DNA from: Cymodocea nodosa
Taxonomy: Eukaryota; Streptophyta; Magnoliopsida; Alismatales; Cymodoceaceae
Assembly: GCA_036874045.1 (NCBI GenBank)
Contig: CM072341.1
Location: 11,296,501-11,360,500 of the forward strand
DNA length: 64,000 nucleotides
Direction: 5' to 3'
The translations under genes and the position numbers were made by a program. The first letter of the stretch is position 1; each line of letters begins with the position of its first letter. The notes beneath the pieces were generated by a model. The model saw nothing but the letters and a program-made list of their open reading frames with translations, made no database searches and was not told the origin of the DNA. Below are positions 1 through 11,311 of this stretch, one piece after another.

Positions 1-499
1 CTCACCAAAATTCTTCAAATTTTGGAAAGTTAGCTTTCTAACTCTCTGAAAAGTCTTTTAAGCTACTGTTCTGGATTTCTACATGTGGTTAATTAAATGA
101 CTTAAGTTTTGGATAATTACCCTTTCTAACTTTCCGATTTTCCTTAAGCTTTCGGATAGTTAACTCCTTAACCTTCTAATCATTCAACCAACTGTCTTTC
201 ACAACTCTTCGAAGGCTTTATGATTTCGAATAGTTATTTATCTAACTGTCCGATAGTGTTGCTGTTGCTTAAAATTGACTCTTCGGATACTTAAGTTTGT
301 AACTCACCAAAGATTAACTTTCTTCCAAATACATAAGCCTGGAATTGTCCGATTTTCTATAGCTCTATAGCAGCACATTTTGGAATTAACTGCAATTGTT
401 TGTCTACCTTCTGATATTTTGCTGCAGTGAATTATTTGTGAAATACAATATGTTTCCTCACATAGGTTTTTGCATTATCGAAATACTTGGGTCCTAACA
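1..499 (-). repeat. 3' LTR of element A, partial (window begins inside it)
   Basis: These 499 bases match 13570-14068, the outer part of the same element's 5' LTR, closely along their whole length. The LTR terminus TCCTAACA ends at 499 and is followed at once by the polypurine tract read on the minus strand. The sequence is full of short dyad words of the type TTTCGGATAGTTA and TAACTCTCCGAAA. Confidence 0.9.
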
Positions 500-917
500 A
501 TCTCTCCCTTTTTGATAATGACAAAATCTTTTACATTTATTTACATGTATTTTACTCCCTAGATTATTTCTATACATTCAATCACACAGAAACTAAGTAA
601 AAACAAGGATTTACAATGAATATACTGTAGTGGTGAGATTCCTCCCCCTGACTGTGTGTTGTCTTCTCCCTCTATCTGTGTGTTGAGTTTTTCTTCCCCC
701 TTTTTAATACTTCTCTTTCTGTCTGTGCTGGAAATACTGTAAGTTTCCATATTCTTCTCTAATTTCCATATTCTTCTCCCTCTTTTTGTCATTATATAAA
801 AAGGTGACTGATATCTGTACAATTGTAAAACTGATATCTAATATGTCCTACACGAGTATATGTTAGTAGAAAGCAAGCTCCCATATGGTGAGCTTGAGGA
901 ATAATAAATAAAGGCAT
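500..917 (-). promoter_or_regulatory. Polypurine tract and 3' non-coding region of element A
   Basis: Read on the minus strand, AAAAAGGGAGAGAT (500-513) abuts the LTR and is the expected plus-strand primer. Further purine tracts lie at about 640-650, 667-680, 692-702 and 773-786, several next to the phrase AATGACAAAAAG. Repeated PPT-like tracts before the 3' LTR are, as I recall, a reported trait of Sireviruses. No ORF is supported here; the short open frame across 559-822 is this non-coding tract. Confidence 0.75.
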
Positions 918-2560
918 TTAAAGATCTTGTAATGAACATATGCCTAGATTTCTTCTAATATGATTAAAAGTTGATTCATTTAAAGGTTTTGTGAAAATAT
1001 TCTCAAGTTGATTTTCTATTGGCACAAACTTAAGTGAGATGTTCCCTTTTTCCACATGATCTCTCAGAAAATGATGTCTGATCTCGATATGCTTGGCTCT
1101 AGAATGAAGTACTGTATTCTTAGATAAACTGATTGCACTGCTGTTATCACAAAATATGACTGTATTTTGAATTTTCAGTCTGTAGTCTGCCAAAGTTTAC
1201 TACATCCAAAGAATTTGAGCACAACACAGACCTACTGCAATATATTCGGCTTTAGTAGTAGATAATGCAATACAGTTTTGTTTCCTACTGAACCAAGAGA
1301 TTAATGAATTTCCAAGTAGTTGGCAGGTGCCACTAGTGCTCTTTCTATCAAATCTACTGCCTACATAATCTACATCACTATAGCCTAATAACATTAAGCT
1401 ACTGTCAACTGAGTTGTATAATCTGAAATCTTTAATACCTTGTAGATATTTGAAAATTCTTTTTACTGATTTCAGATGAGATTCCTTTGGTGATGCTTGA
1501 AATCTAGTACACAAGCATACACTGAACATGATATCTGGCCTACTTGTTGAAAGATACAATAAAGATTCAATCATGCCTCTATATTCCTTTTGATCTACTG
1601 CAACATTAAGTCATTGATTTCTAGTTTTTTACTTGAATTCATTGGAGTATTTGCAAATTTAATGTTTTCATAGCCAAATTTCTTTAACATCTCTTTATAG
1701 TATTTCTCTTGGTTGATAAAGATGTCATTTCGTATTTGATGGATTTGTAAACCTAAGAAAAACTTCAATTCTCCCATCATGCTCATTTCAAATTTATTTT
1801 TCATCAAATTTTGAAATCCATGATAAAGTTTTTCTAATGTAGCTCTAAAAACTATATCATCAACATATATCTGTACGATCAAAATGTGCAAATCAACAGT
1901 TTTGATAAACAAAATGTTGTCCACTTTGCCTATAAAGAAGTCATTTTCAGTTAAGAATTTTTTTAGTTTCTCATACCATGCCCTAGGTACCTGTTTCAGA
2001 CCATATAAAGCTTTGTTTAATTTGAAGACATGATCTAGCTTGACTTCACCTTCAAATCCGAGAGGTTGTTTAACAAAAACTTCTTCCTGAATTTCTCCAT
2101 TCAAAAAGACACCTTTTACATCCATCTAAAACAATTTTATTCTCATACTACTTGCAAAAGCAAGCAACATTCTGATAGCTTCTATTCTGGCTACAAGTGC
2201 AAAAGTTTCTTCATAGTCAATACCTTCTTGCTGATTATAGCCCTGTGCCACTAAACAAGCTTTATTTCTAAGTATGTTTCCTTCTTCATCTAATTTGTTT
2301 CTGAAAATTCATTTAGTTCCAATGATGGATTTTCTTGTAGGTTTTTCCACTAAATTCTAGACATTATTTTTCTGGAATTGATTTAATTCTTCCTGCATAG
2401 CCATTGTCCAATAAATATCCTTACAGGCTTCATCTACTGATTTTAGCTCTATTTCTAACACAAATACACAAAAATTGCAAATATCTTGTGCTTTACTTCT
2501 CGTTTGTACCCCTTTGGTTATATTTCCAATTATTTGTTCCATGGGGTGATCAGAATTGAA
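918..2560 (-). pseudogene. Element A reverse transcriptase and RNase H (broken)
   Basis: This is the C-terminal part of the copia polyprotein, which copies element RNA into DNA and removes the RNA strand. Reading leftward, 2357-2542 holds the RT entry region (AMQEELNQFQKNNV). 1595-2125 holds the RT palm, with [20 protein letters not shown], the [14 protein letters not shown] motif and the active-site YVDD. 1200-1574 holds the RT connection and the start of RNase H (SRKQNCIALSTTKAEY). 918-1193 holds the RNase H end (CDNSSAISLSKNTVLHSRAKHIEI). These pieces lie in different frames or are separated by stops, so the copy cannot make a full enzyme. The last residues (NLGICSLQDL) match the end of the same protein in element C. 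Family assignment is secure and inactivity is seen directly. Confidence 0.9.
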
Positions 2561-2578
2561 CTTCCAACTATGTTGATT

Positions 2579-3960
2579 CTAATCTAAAGGTTGGGATTTG
2601 AGTTTATGCTTGCAATTTCCTTTTTCCAAATATTTATTTTCACTATCATTGTCAATCTTCAGATTCTTGAAATTCTGTATCAAATCTTCATCAAATTGAA
2701 CGTTTATGCTTTCCTCTACTCTTTTGTCTTTAGCAACATATACTCTGTAAGCTTTACTTCTAGATGAATATCCAACAAGTATGGTAGGTTTAGATTTTGC
2801 ATCAAACTTGTCTTTAGCATTTCTAGTGTTTAATACAAAGCATTTGCAACCAAATGTCTTAAAGTAACCAACATTTGGAGTCTTATCAAACCAGATTTCA
2901 AAAGGTGTCTTATTCATCATAGGTCTAATGTGAGTTCTGTTGGAGATATGACAGGCTATACCTACAGCTTTGGCCCAAAAAAATTTTGGCAGATCAGTAG
3001 CATTTAACATAGTTCTAGCCATTTCTTACAATGCCCTATTCTTTCTTTCCACTACTCCATTTTGAGCTAGAGTTTTAGGGCAAGAGAATTCATGCAAAAT
3101 TTCAAATGAATTGCACAAATTTTCGAACTCATGATTTTCAAATTCTCCTCCATGATCACTTCTAATTTTCTTTACTATTAGTTCTTTCTAGTTTTGAATT
3201 CTAATGCAAAAATTTCAAAACTCACTACATGTCTCATTTTTATGAGTTAAAAATATTACTCAGGTTAATCTAGAAAAATCATCTATAATAACAAGAGTAT
3301 ATTTTCGACCTCCAAGGCTTGAAACTTGAGTTGGGCCAAATAGATCCAGATGTAAAAGTTCTAATGGCCTTTTGGTTGAAATTTCATGTTTGCTATGGAG
3401 TGAGGTTCTCTTTTGCTTTCCTAGCATACAATCACTACACACCTTGTCTTTCTTGAATGTAAGATTAGGCAATATCCTAACAAGATCACCCTTGGATAAT
3501 TTTCTTAGAGTCTTCATACTAATGTGACCAAGTCTTTTATACCACAATCAATCATCTTCACTAGATGCTACCAAACAGGAATTGCTTGCAGTATTTTCAC
3601 ATGGAAAGATTAATGTACAAATAGAACAGTTTCTAAAATCAGTAATTTTACTTCATTTGTTGCTAGATCAATAATGTAATAGTTTTCAATAGTAAAGGAA
3701 ACTGTATAACCTTTATCACATAATTGTCCTACACTTAATAAGTTTTGTTTTAGTCCATTGACATGCAAGACATTCTCAATTATGACATTTTCTGATGTAA
3801 TATTTCCTATAGAAGTTATTTTACATTTTTCATTATTTCCAAATTTAACAAATCCTGAATTTAAACTTTGAACAGAATCAAGAAATCTTTTCTTACCTGT
3901 CATGTGCTTTGAACATCCACTGTCCACAATCCATTTTGTTGTACATGCTTGGAGCTCCTT
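2579..3960 (-). pseudogene. Element A protease and integrase (broken)
   Basis: This is the N-terminal half of copia pol. 3610-3927 carries the aspartic protease active-site region (DSGCSKHMTG) and the conserved NLLSVGQLCDKGY stretch. 3260-3547 is the GAG-pre-integrase zinc domain, with RLGHISMKTL and CSDCMLGKQ, running into the integrase core (HLDLFGP, first catalytic Asp). The usual WH of that zinc motif reads WY, so the first zinc-binding His is lost. The second Asp (RSDHGGEFEN) and the Glu (NGVVERKNR) are readable across 3022-3200, interrupted by stops. 2579-3022 is the integrase C-terminal part (MARTMLNATDLPKFFWAKAV, GYSSRSKAYRVY). At least three stops or frame changes break it. Confidence 0.88.
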
Positions 3961-3976
3961 GTCATCCTACAATTTA
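3955..3976 (-). promoter_or_regulatory. Gag stop followed by acceptor-like YAG (gag/protease junction, element A)
   Basis: On the minus strand the gag stop TAA is followed within seven bases by ATTGTAG and then the protease frame, which is shifted relative to gag. The same layout (stop, short T-rich run, YAG, G) occurs in B, D and E. It resembles a 3' splice site; function is inferred. Confidence 0.4.
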
Positions 3977-5527
3977 TAGTGAAATTAAGGCTTTTGGTAC
4001 CCAAATCTTCTTGAGTCCAGTAGTGTTAGTCCTTAAAACATTAAATCTATTGCCTCTTGGCAGCCACATATGACCTGATCTTCGTTTGATGGTAAACACA
4101 GTGGTGTCATCTCTGTATGATTGAATCATTCCACCACAATAAGGTACTTCCTTTGGTGTAGCATATCCTAGGCCATATTTACTTCCATTAGGTCATTGAG
4201 ATCCTATAATTTTATTTAGTCCCTTTTGACCTTGAGTAAATTTACATATGATATTTTTCAGATTAGATATTGTGGTTACTAAGTTTTTATTTTCTTCTTT
4301 CAATTTATAGTTATCACAATTATATTTATCCAAGTTAGATTTCAAATTTCTATTATCAACTACAACTGTTTCTAATTCAACAAAAGAATCTTCTAAGTAA
4401 TTATTTAACCTTTTAATTTCTTTCTTAAATTCTCTACATTTAACATAGAGATTATCTACAATAGATAGAAGACTATTAATATCTATTTCATCATGCTCAT
4501 CTTCTGAACTGGAAGAAGAAGTGGAACATACCTCTTGAGCTGCAAAACACACATTTGCTGCAGCTTCATCTTCAAAATCAGATGAACTACTTGATGAGCT
4601 ACTGTCCTCCCACGTAGCTTTGAGTGTCATCTTCTTTTTGTCTTTCCATCTCTTCTTCTTATCTGCTTGATACTCTTCTGTCTGAAATGGACAGAAAGTT
4701 TGTATGTGTCCTTGCCTTTTGCATTTAAAACATGTAGGAACAGTTCTTTTAGAGGAGCTGGTCTTATTCTTTTTCTTCATGAACTTTCTGAAGTTCCTTG
4801 CCAGCAACATGATCTCATCATCATCTAAGCTTGGAGCTTCTTCTATTGAAGGAAATGTTATTTCCTTTTTCTTCTTAGCTTTCTTTTCAACAGCTCCCTT
4901 TTGCTCTTTCTAGTCCTTCATTTGAACTTCGTGGGCCAAAAGATTGCCCAATAATTCTTCAACTGTGTAATTGTTGAAATCCTTGGAATCTTAGATAGAT
5001 GTGGATTTCTGTTTCCACTCAACAATTAAGCTCCTCAGGATCTTCTGTACCTATTCACGAGAAGAAAATTCCTTTCCCAGGCCTTTTAGACTGTTAATAA
5101 TTTCAGTGAATCTTGAAAACATTTCAGTTATGTTTTCATTATCATCCATTTTAAACAATTCTAATTTTCTCAACAGAATACTGATTTTAGTATCTTTTAC
5201 TTGGCTTGTACCTTCGTGAGTAACTTGAAGGATTTTCCAAGCCTCATGAGCAGACTTACATGCAGATACTTTATTATATTATTCAGCAGTTAGCGCACAA
5301 TATATGGCATTTAGTCCTCTAGCATCCAACTGGATGATTCCCTCATCCTCCTCAAACCAATTCATAACATCACTGGTTGGAAGTGTAGTTCCAAGAACAA
5401 CAATCTTCCAGAGTTTTACATCAGAACTCCTTAGGAAACACTCCATTCTATTCTTCCAATAATTATAGTTGGAACCATCGAATAGAGAAGGTCTATGGAT
5501 GTTTTGTCCCTCAACAAATTGAGCCAT
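3974..5527 (-). pseudogene. Element A gag (broken)
   Basis: Gag is the capsid and nucleocapsid protein that packages element RNA in the cytoplasm. The start at 5527 (MAQFVEGQNIHRP) lies about 40 bases inside the PBS. The copia capsid region spans 4850-5500 (LFDGSNYNYWKNRMECFL near the start; a typical FSRFTEIINSLKGLGKEF block follows). The zinc knuckle is CFKCKRQGHIQTFC (CX2CX4HX4C, intact) near 4710. A Ser/Glu-rich stretch and a predicted coiled coil fill the C-terminal half, and the protein ends WVPKALISL then stop at 3974. The frame spans about 518 codons. In-frame stops near 4195, 4911, 4993 and 5278 break it; the 4195 one is TGA where a close copy would read CGA, fitting methylated-C decay. 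Confidence 0.9.
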
Positions 5528-5564
5528 AAATCCAGATGATTAAATCTTATAACGGATTAACCAA

Positions 5565-5576
5565 GCTATGATACCA
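5565..5576 (-). other. Primer binding site of element A
   Basis: The minus strand reads TGGTATCATAGC two bases inside the 5' LTR. It differs at one base from the copia PBS TGGTATCAGAGC, which pairs with the 3' end of initiator tRNA-Met. Confidence 0.8.
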
Positions 5577-5578
5577 AT

Positions 5579-6280
5579 TGTTAAGATCGATAGGCTCACC
5601 AAAGGGGGGGGTGAATAGTGAAGGTGTAAGTTTTTAATTCTTTTTAAGTTAGAATTGATTGATTCTACAAAATAGTGAGATGAGATGAATTAACTGTAAG
5701 CAAAGCAGTAAAAAGAAATTAGTACACAGTAATTTTTAGGTGGTTCACCAACTTGGCTAGTCCACCCCCAAGATACACTTGGGCTTCACTAAGTATTCAA
5801 ATATTTACAACACTTGCTTTTAGGTTGAAGTAAGAACCAACACTTAGAGCTTTCAGGTATAAGCTCAATAACCAACCTTCCTTTCTCGAGCTTTCAGGTT
5901 GAAGCTCTCAACCAACAATGAGTTTTCAGGTTGAAACTCACGAACCAATAACTTTGAATTTTTCTATCAAAGTTTTGGCACACAGAGCTTTTCTGCAGTG
6001 AATCTTTAAGAGTATACTTGACTATTTGCAGAGTTGAGAGTGTATCTAGAATTATGTGTAGCTCACTGTATAATGTATGATCGTTATCTTTGTGTGATCT
6101 TCTCTTAAACTTCTCATATTTATACCAAAAGGTATAACGATCATATTTTTCTTTCAACAGATGTATTCTACAATACTTGCTAAATAATCAGACCTAAATA
6201 TGGTAAGTTACCATTCTGTCTGATGTTCAGTAAGTAACCTTCCGATTTCCTTTGATTTTCAGATGGTTATATGAATAACT
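5579..6280 (-). repeat. 5' LTR of element A, U5/R-side part
   Basis: The LTR opens with TGTTAAGATCG and the G-tract common to these LTRs (5606-5613). Four small hairpins follow (5813-5940), then a TATA box read on the minus strand (GGTATAAATATG, 6115-6126). It stops at 6280 where element B is inserted and resumes at 13316. Confidence 0.9.
5813..5940 (-). repeat. Array of four LTR hairpins with constant loop (element A)
   Basis: Hairpins lie at 5813-5834, 5847-5866, 5888-5907 and 5919-5940, separated by ACCAAC linkers. On the plus strand the loop reads TCAGGTNN (TAGGTTG in the first). Stems differ: CTTGCTT/AAGTAAG, GAGCTT/AAGCTC (twice) and GAGTTT/AAACTC. They lie downstream of the TATA box, so they would be in the 5' leader of the element RNA. 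Confidence 0.7.
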
Positions 6281-8240
6281 TATTAGGAACGAATGACTTC
6301 ACTAGAGGGGGGTGAATAGAGAACAGTGTGAATTTAAGCCTATTTTTCACTTTACTAACTAATTTGATTAATCAGTTTGCATAAGTAATAATCAGATAAA
6401 AATATCATGCACAGCGGAAATAAAGGTAAGAAACATAGGAGAATTTTAGGTGATTCACCAACTTAGCTAATCCACCCCCAAGGGTCACTTGGGCTACACT
6501 AAGTGTCTCAACACTTACACACTTGCTTTCAAGTCAAAGCAAGAACCAACCACATAGAAGTTTTCAGGTATAAACTCTAGAAAACCAACACTCAGAAGTT
6601 TTCAGGTATAAACTCTAGAAACCAACACTCAGAAGTTTTTAGGTATAAACTCCAGAAAATCAACCTATTGAGTTTTCAAGTCGAAACTCAAACCAACAAC
6701 TGAATGAAGCTTTAAGGTTGAAGCCACAAACCAAATGATCCTTCTTGGATCAGACTTTCAGCACATGGAGAGCTTTAAGAATCTTCTTGTAAATCCAGCT
6801 TTCAATCAATTCTTTGTTGAACTGAATTTGAGTTTTCTTCTATATCAGTAATTGATCTACAATGTATACTGTATCTCTGTATGTAATTGTATCTATAATC
6901 TCACTTGTAAGCTCTATAGAATATTGAAAGATCTGTCTGTATTTATGCTTGAATATCCAACGATCATAATTTCTCCTCAACGGATGTATTCTACTGTACT
7001 TGATAAATAATCAGACCTAAATATGGTAAGTTACCATTCTATCTGATGTTTAGTAAGTAACCTTCCGAAAATCTCAAGCTTTCGGATGGTTATAAAAATA
7101 ACTTACCGAAAAGCATCCATAACTTACCGATTCATCACTCAAATTCTATTATCTGAGTCACGTGAGGAATTTAAGTTGCTCACGTGTAATGTCAAGTGTT
7201 CGGAGTCTTATATTCAATTTACCAAAAAGAACTCCTGACTTTCGAATAGTTAACTACTGTAACTCTCTGAACTTTCTTTTAACTCTCCGACAGTTGTCCC
7301 TTCAAAATTGCACGTGCATAAAATCATAACTTAAGTTTCGGATAGTTAAGCCATAACTCACCGAAATTCTCTTGAGATTTCGGATAGTTATCTTTCTAAC
7401 TCTCTGAAAACCTATTTGAACATCTGTCTGGAATTTTGCACGTGGGAAATTCACTAACTTAAGTTTCGGATAGTTGAACCATAACTCACCGAAATTCTCT
7501 TGAGATTTCAGATAGTTATCTTTCTAACTCTCTGAAAACTTAACTGATCTTCTTTCTGAAATTCTGCACGTGGCAATTTCAATAACTTAAGTTTCAGATA
7601 GTTAAATTGTAACTTATCGAAACTCTCTTTGAAATTTCGGATAGTTATCTAACTCTCCGATTTTTCCTTTTAAGCTTTCAACTGCCAACTTCTCCATTTT
7701 GCACGTGCGTAATAAGATGACTTAAGTTCTGGAAAGTTATACCTATAACTTTCCGAAAAACTCAAATAGTTATCTAACTCTCCGAAAGAAAACTCGGATA
7801 GTTATCTAACTCTCCGAAAAGTCCTTTAAGATTCTGTTTTGTATTTCTGCACGTGGTTAATTGAATGACTTAAGTTTCGGATAGTTAGCCTTTCTAACTT
7901 TTCGATTTTCCTTTTTCTTTCGAATAGTTAACTCTATAACTCTTCGATCATTCAACCAACTTAACTGTCTGATTAAATAACTCTCTGAAGGCTTTGTAAA
8001 ATCGGATAGTTATCCTTCTAACTATCTGATGGACTTGCTGCTGTTTTACTCTTTGGACCTGTAACTGTCCAATTTTCCTGTAACTTTAAAGCAGTATCTT
8101 CTAAAACTTTCTCCATCTGTTCGTCTGCTTGGTTTTTTGTTCTATCTGCCTTCTGATCCAATGCTGCACTGACTTAACTATGAAATACAATATGTTTCCT
8201 CACATAGGTTTTGCATTATCAAAATACTAAGGTCCTAACA
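6281..8240 (-). repeat. 3' LTR of element B (1,960 bp)
   Basis: It starts TATTAGGAACG (TGTTAGGAACG with one change) and ends GGTCCTAACA next to the PPT. It contains hairpins at about 6522-6724, including three tandem copies of a roughly 38-bp hairpin unit. It also has seven CACGTG boxes (7149, 7171, 7311, 7439, 7567, 7702, 7850) and many TTTCGGATAGTTA/TAACTCTCCGAAA words. No gene is seen. Confidence 0.92.
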
Positions 8241-9733
8241 ATCTCTCCCTTTTTGATAATGACAAAATCCTTTACATTAAATTACATGTATTTCACTTCC
8301 TAGATTGTTGCTATACATTCAATCATACAGAAACTAAGTAAAGCAAAGAATTACAATGAATATAATACAATGAAGTTAATTTCTCGCCTTGTCTGTGTGT
8401 TGGGAAAGCTCCCCTTGCCTTCTATGTAATTTTCTATATTCTTCTCCCCATTTTTGTCATTAGATAAAAGGAGTTCCACAATTTTCTTTTGCTGAATTTT
8501 CTTCTCCCCTTTTTGTCATTAAATTTGTATATGATAATATACCAATTTTCTGATCTCTATAATCCTGTCAGATACCAAGTTGTGAAAAGAATCAAATGCA
8601 TCAATATCTTCATATACCAATTTTTGATTTTCCATCATATGTAGATTGTTGGTGTGTAGATCTCAATTGTTGAGATATTTTCATCATTGCAATCTATTTT
8701 CTTCTTTTCCTTTGATGTTGTGCTGCTTTTCTTCTTTTTTATTCAAGCATAGTATCAATTGAAGTGTCAATTTCCTTAATCCTTGTTTGATGCTAGTTGA
8801 CATTCTATCATCTGAGAAGTCAGTAATTGCTCTCTTGATTTGTGATATTTCTTCCTTTGTTTTCTATAATTACTACATCATCTGTAAAAACTGAAAATAG
8901 TGAAATGCCAATAGTTAATGTAGCAATTTATAAATATGCAATTAATATTTGTAATTTCTACCACATGCTCTCCCCCTATCTGTATGGAGGTTCTCTGATT
9001 TATAATAGCAAGCTATAGACTCTCCCCCTATATGCATGCCCTCTTTATATACTTTCTTTTTGCATTGACACAGCATTCTGAATTTCCTTCATATAGTAGG
9101 TTCTCCCCCTACTTATATGCTTTTCCTTGTAGACAAATTTGCTGCACTTGTTCTGCAAAATGACATATAGAATACCAATTGAACTAGGTATCAATTGTTA
9201 ATCAAAAACATCATAAATGATTCTCAATCATTTAGCTTCTGATTACAATCCGTTTCTCTTCTCTTAGATCTCTATTTCAAGAGATTCTTTTAATTTGCAA
9301 AAGATAATTTGAAGGTTGTAATCTGTCTACTGCAGATTTTGGTTGTCATATGATAAATTTGATTTGTATACATTCATCCTAGCTCATGCAGATCTTATTT
9401 CCTTTAAAGAACAGAATTCAATCAATGATACCACTTTGATACTACTTGTTCATTTCAGAATATCATAGTTGATTCTTAACTGATTATCAATTGTTTGGCT
9501 TCTTAAAAAAAAATTTCTCTTCACGAGATTCTGCTTATTCGGATAACACTTGTTTCTAACTATTGCACATTTTGCTCTCCTTGAGCATCAAGATTTTAGG
9601 CACGATTTTCACTCAGTCTAAGTGAGCACTTTCTACCAATTTATGGTGCCTCTTGTAATACCAAATTTTTATTGTCATAACTGGTTTGGAGCTATAGATC
9701 AACTACTCCCCCTAAACAATATAATCCTGCAAT
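8241..9733 (-). promoter_or_regulatory. PPT and long non-coding 3' region of element B
   Basis: The PPT read on the minus strand, AAAAAGGGAGAGAT, occupies 8241-8254. The next 1.5 kb has no supported ORF. It repeats PPT-like purine tracts at about 8443, 8500, 8970, 9022, 9100 and 9705 (plus-strand CTCCCC runs). Pol would be expected here in a full element. The region near 9720-9733 begins directly after the gag stop and an acceptor-like TTGCAG. Confidence 0.7.
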
Positions 9734-11260
9734 TCAAACAGAAAGAGATTTTGGTACCCATACTTTCTTGAGTCCATAAATGTTAGTCCTGACAATATTT
9801 AGTTTATTGCCTTTTGGCAGCTACATTTAACTAGATCTTCTTTTGATGGCAAATACTATTGTACCATCTCTATAAGATCAGATAACACCACCACAGTAGG
9901 GTATTTCCTGTGGAGTAGCATATCCTAAGCTAAGTTTATTAGAACTATATCTTTGAGAATCAATGATTTGATCTAATCCTTTCTGTCCATTGGTAAATTT
10001 ATGCACAGTATTTTTCAGATCAGTGATTTCAGATTTCAATTTTTCATTTTCATTTATCAGTTCATCATTATAGCATTTCCTATCTTCAACATGCAAATTT
10101 TCAAGTTTAGTATGTGCTTCTTTTAAACATGTAGTTAAATGCTTAATTTCCTTTTCATACTTTTTGCATTTAATATATAAACTGTAAACAGTAGACAAAA
10201 GAATATTTACATCTAGATTATCATTGTCTACATCAGAATCACTTTGAGATGAAGTGGAACATACCTCTTGTGCTGTATAGCACACATTTACTGGTACATC
10301 TTCATCTGAACTAGATGAGCTACTAGAAGAACTACTGTCATCCCAAGTAGCCTTCAATACCATTTTCTTTTTGTAGCTCCTCTTCTTCTTCTTCATTTCT
10401 TTTTCTTCTTCTTGTTGCAGTGGACAATCAAGTTGTATATGTCCCTACTTCTTGCATTTAAAGCATATTGGTGCATTGCTTTTTGATGTGCTGGCTTGGT
10501 TCTTTTTCTTCATCCATTTTTTGAACTTTCTAGCCAATAGCACAACTTCATCATCATTCGAGCTTTGAAGTTCCTATATTGATGGAAAGGCTAGTTCTTT
10601 TTTTGTTTCAATTTTCTTTTTACCACTACCTTCCTCAACTTTCCAGTCCTTCATTTGAACTTCGTGGGTCAGAAGATTGCCCAATAATTCTTCAACTGTG
10701 TAATTGTTAAGATCCTTGGAATCTTGAATAGATGTGGACATCTATTTCCACTCAACAGTTAAGCTCCTTAGGATCTTCTATACCTGTTCACGTGAAGAGA
10801 ACTCCTTTCCCAAGCCTTTCAGACTATTAATGATTTCAGTAAATCTAGAAAACATTTCAGTTATGTTTTCATTATCATTCATTTTAAACAATTCTAGTTT
10901 TCTTAAAAGAATACTGATTTTTGTATCCTTAACTTGGCTTGTACCTTCATGAGTAATTTGAAGTATTTTCCAAGCCTCATGAGCAAACTTACATGCAGAT
11001 ACTTTATTATATTGATCAATAGTTAGTGCACAATAAATGGCATTCAATCCTCTAGCATCCAATTGGATGATTTTCTCATCCTCCTCAGACCAGTCTATAA
11101 CATCACTAGTCAGAAGTGTAGTTCCAAGAACAACAATCTTCCAGAGTTTAACATTAGAAATCCTAAGGAAACACTCCATTTTATTCTTCTAATAGTTATA
11201 ATTGGAACCATTGAATAGAGGAGGTCTGTGGATGTTTTGTCCCTCAACAAATTGAGCCAT
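9734..11260 (-). pseudogene. Element B gag (broken)
   Basis: This is Gag, about 509 codons from the ATG at 11260 (MAQFVEGQNIHRP) to the stop at 9734 (WVPKSLSV then stop). The capsid part lies at 10778-11179, and the Ser-rich and coiled-coil part at 9878-10396. The zinc knuckle near 10430-10475 reads CFKCKK, stop, GHIQLDC, so a TAG sits inside the RNA-binding finger. Further stops occur near 10575, 10742 and 9877. It aligns with element A gag along its whole length. No pol follows, so gag is the only protein this element ever specified in its present form. Confidence 0.9.
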
Positions 11261-11297
11261 AAATCTAGATGGTTAAATCTTATGAAGGATTAAATTT

Positions 11298-11309
11298 GCT
11301 CTGATACCA
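11298..11309 (-). other. Primer binding site of element B
   Basis: The minus strand reads TGGTATCAGAGC, an exact copia PBS complementary to initiator tRNA-Met, two bases from the 5' LTR. Confidence 0.9.
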
Positions 11310-11311
11310 AT

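Noticed and set aside
7300-8040. Regular short repeats in the B LTR taken as a possible CRISPR array or satellite
   Set aside because: Units are degenerate dyads with irregular spacing inside a defined LTR, in a plant genome.
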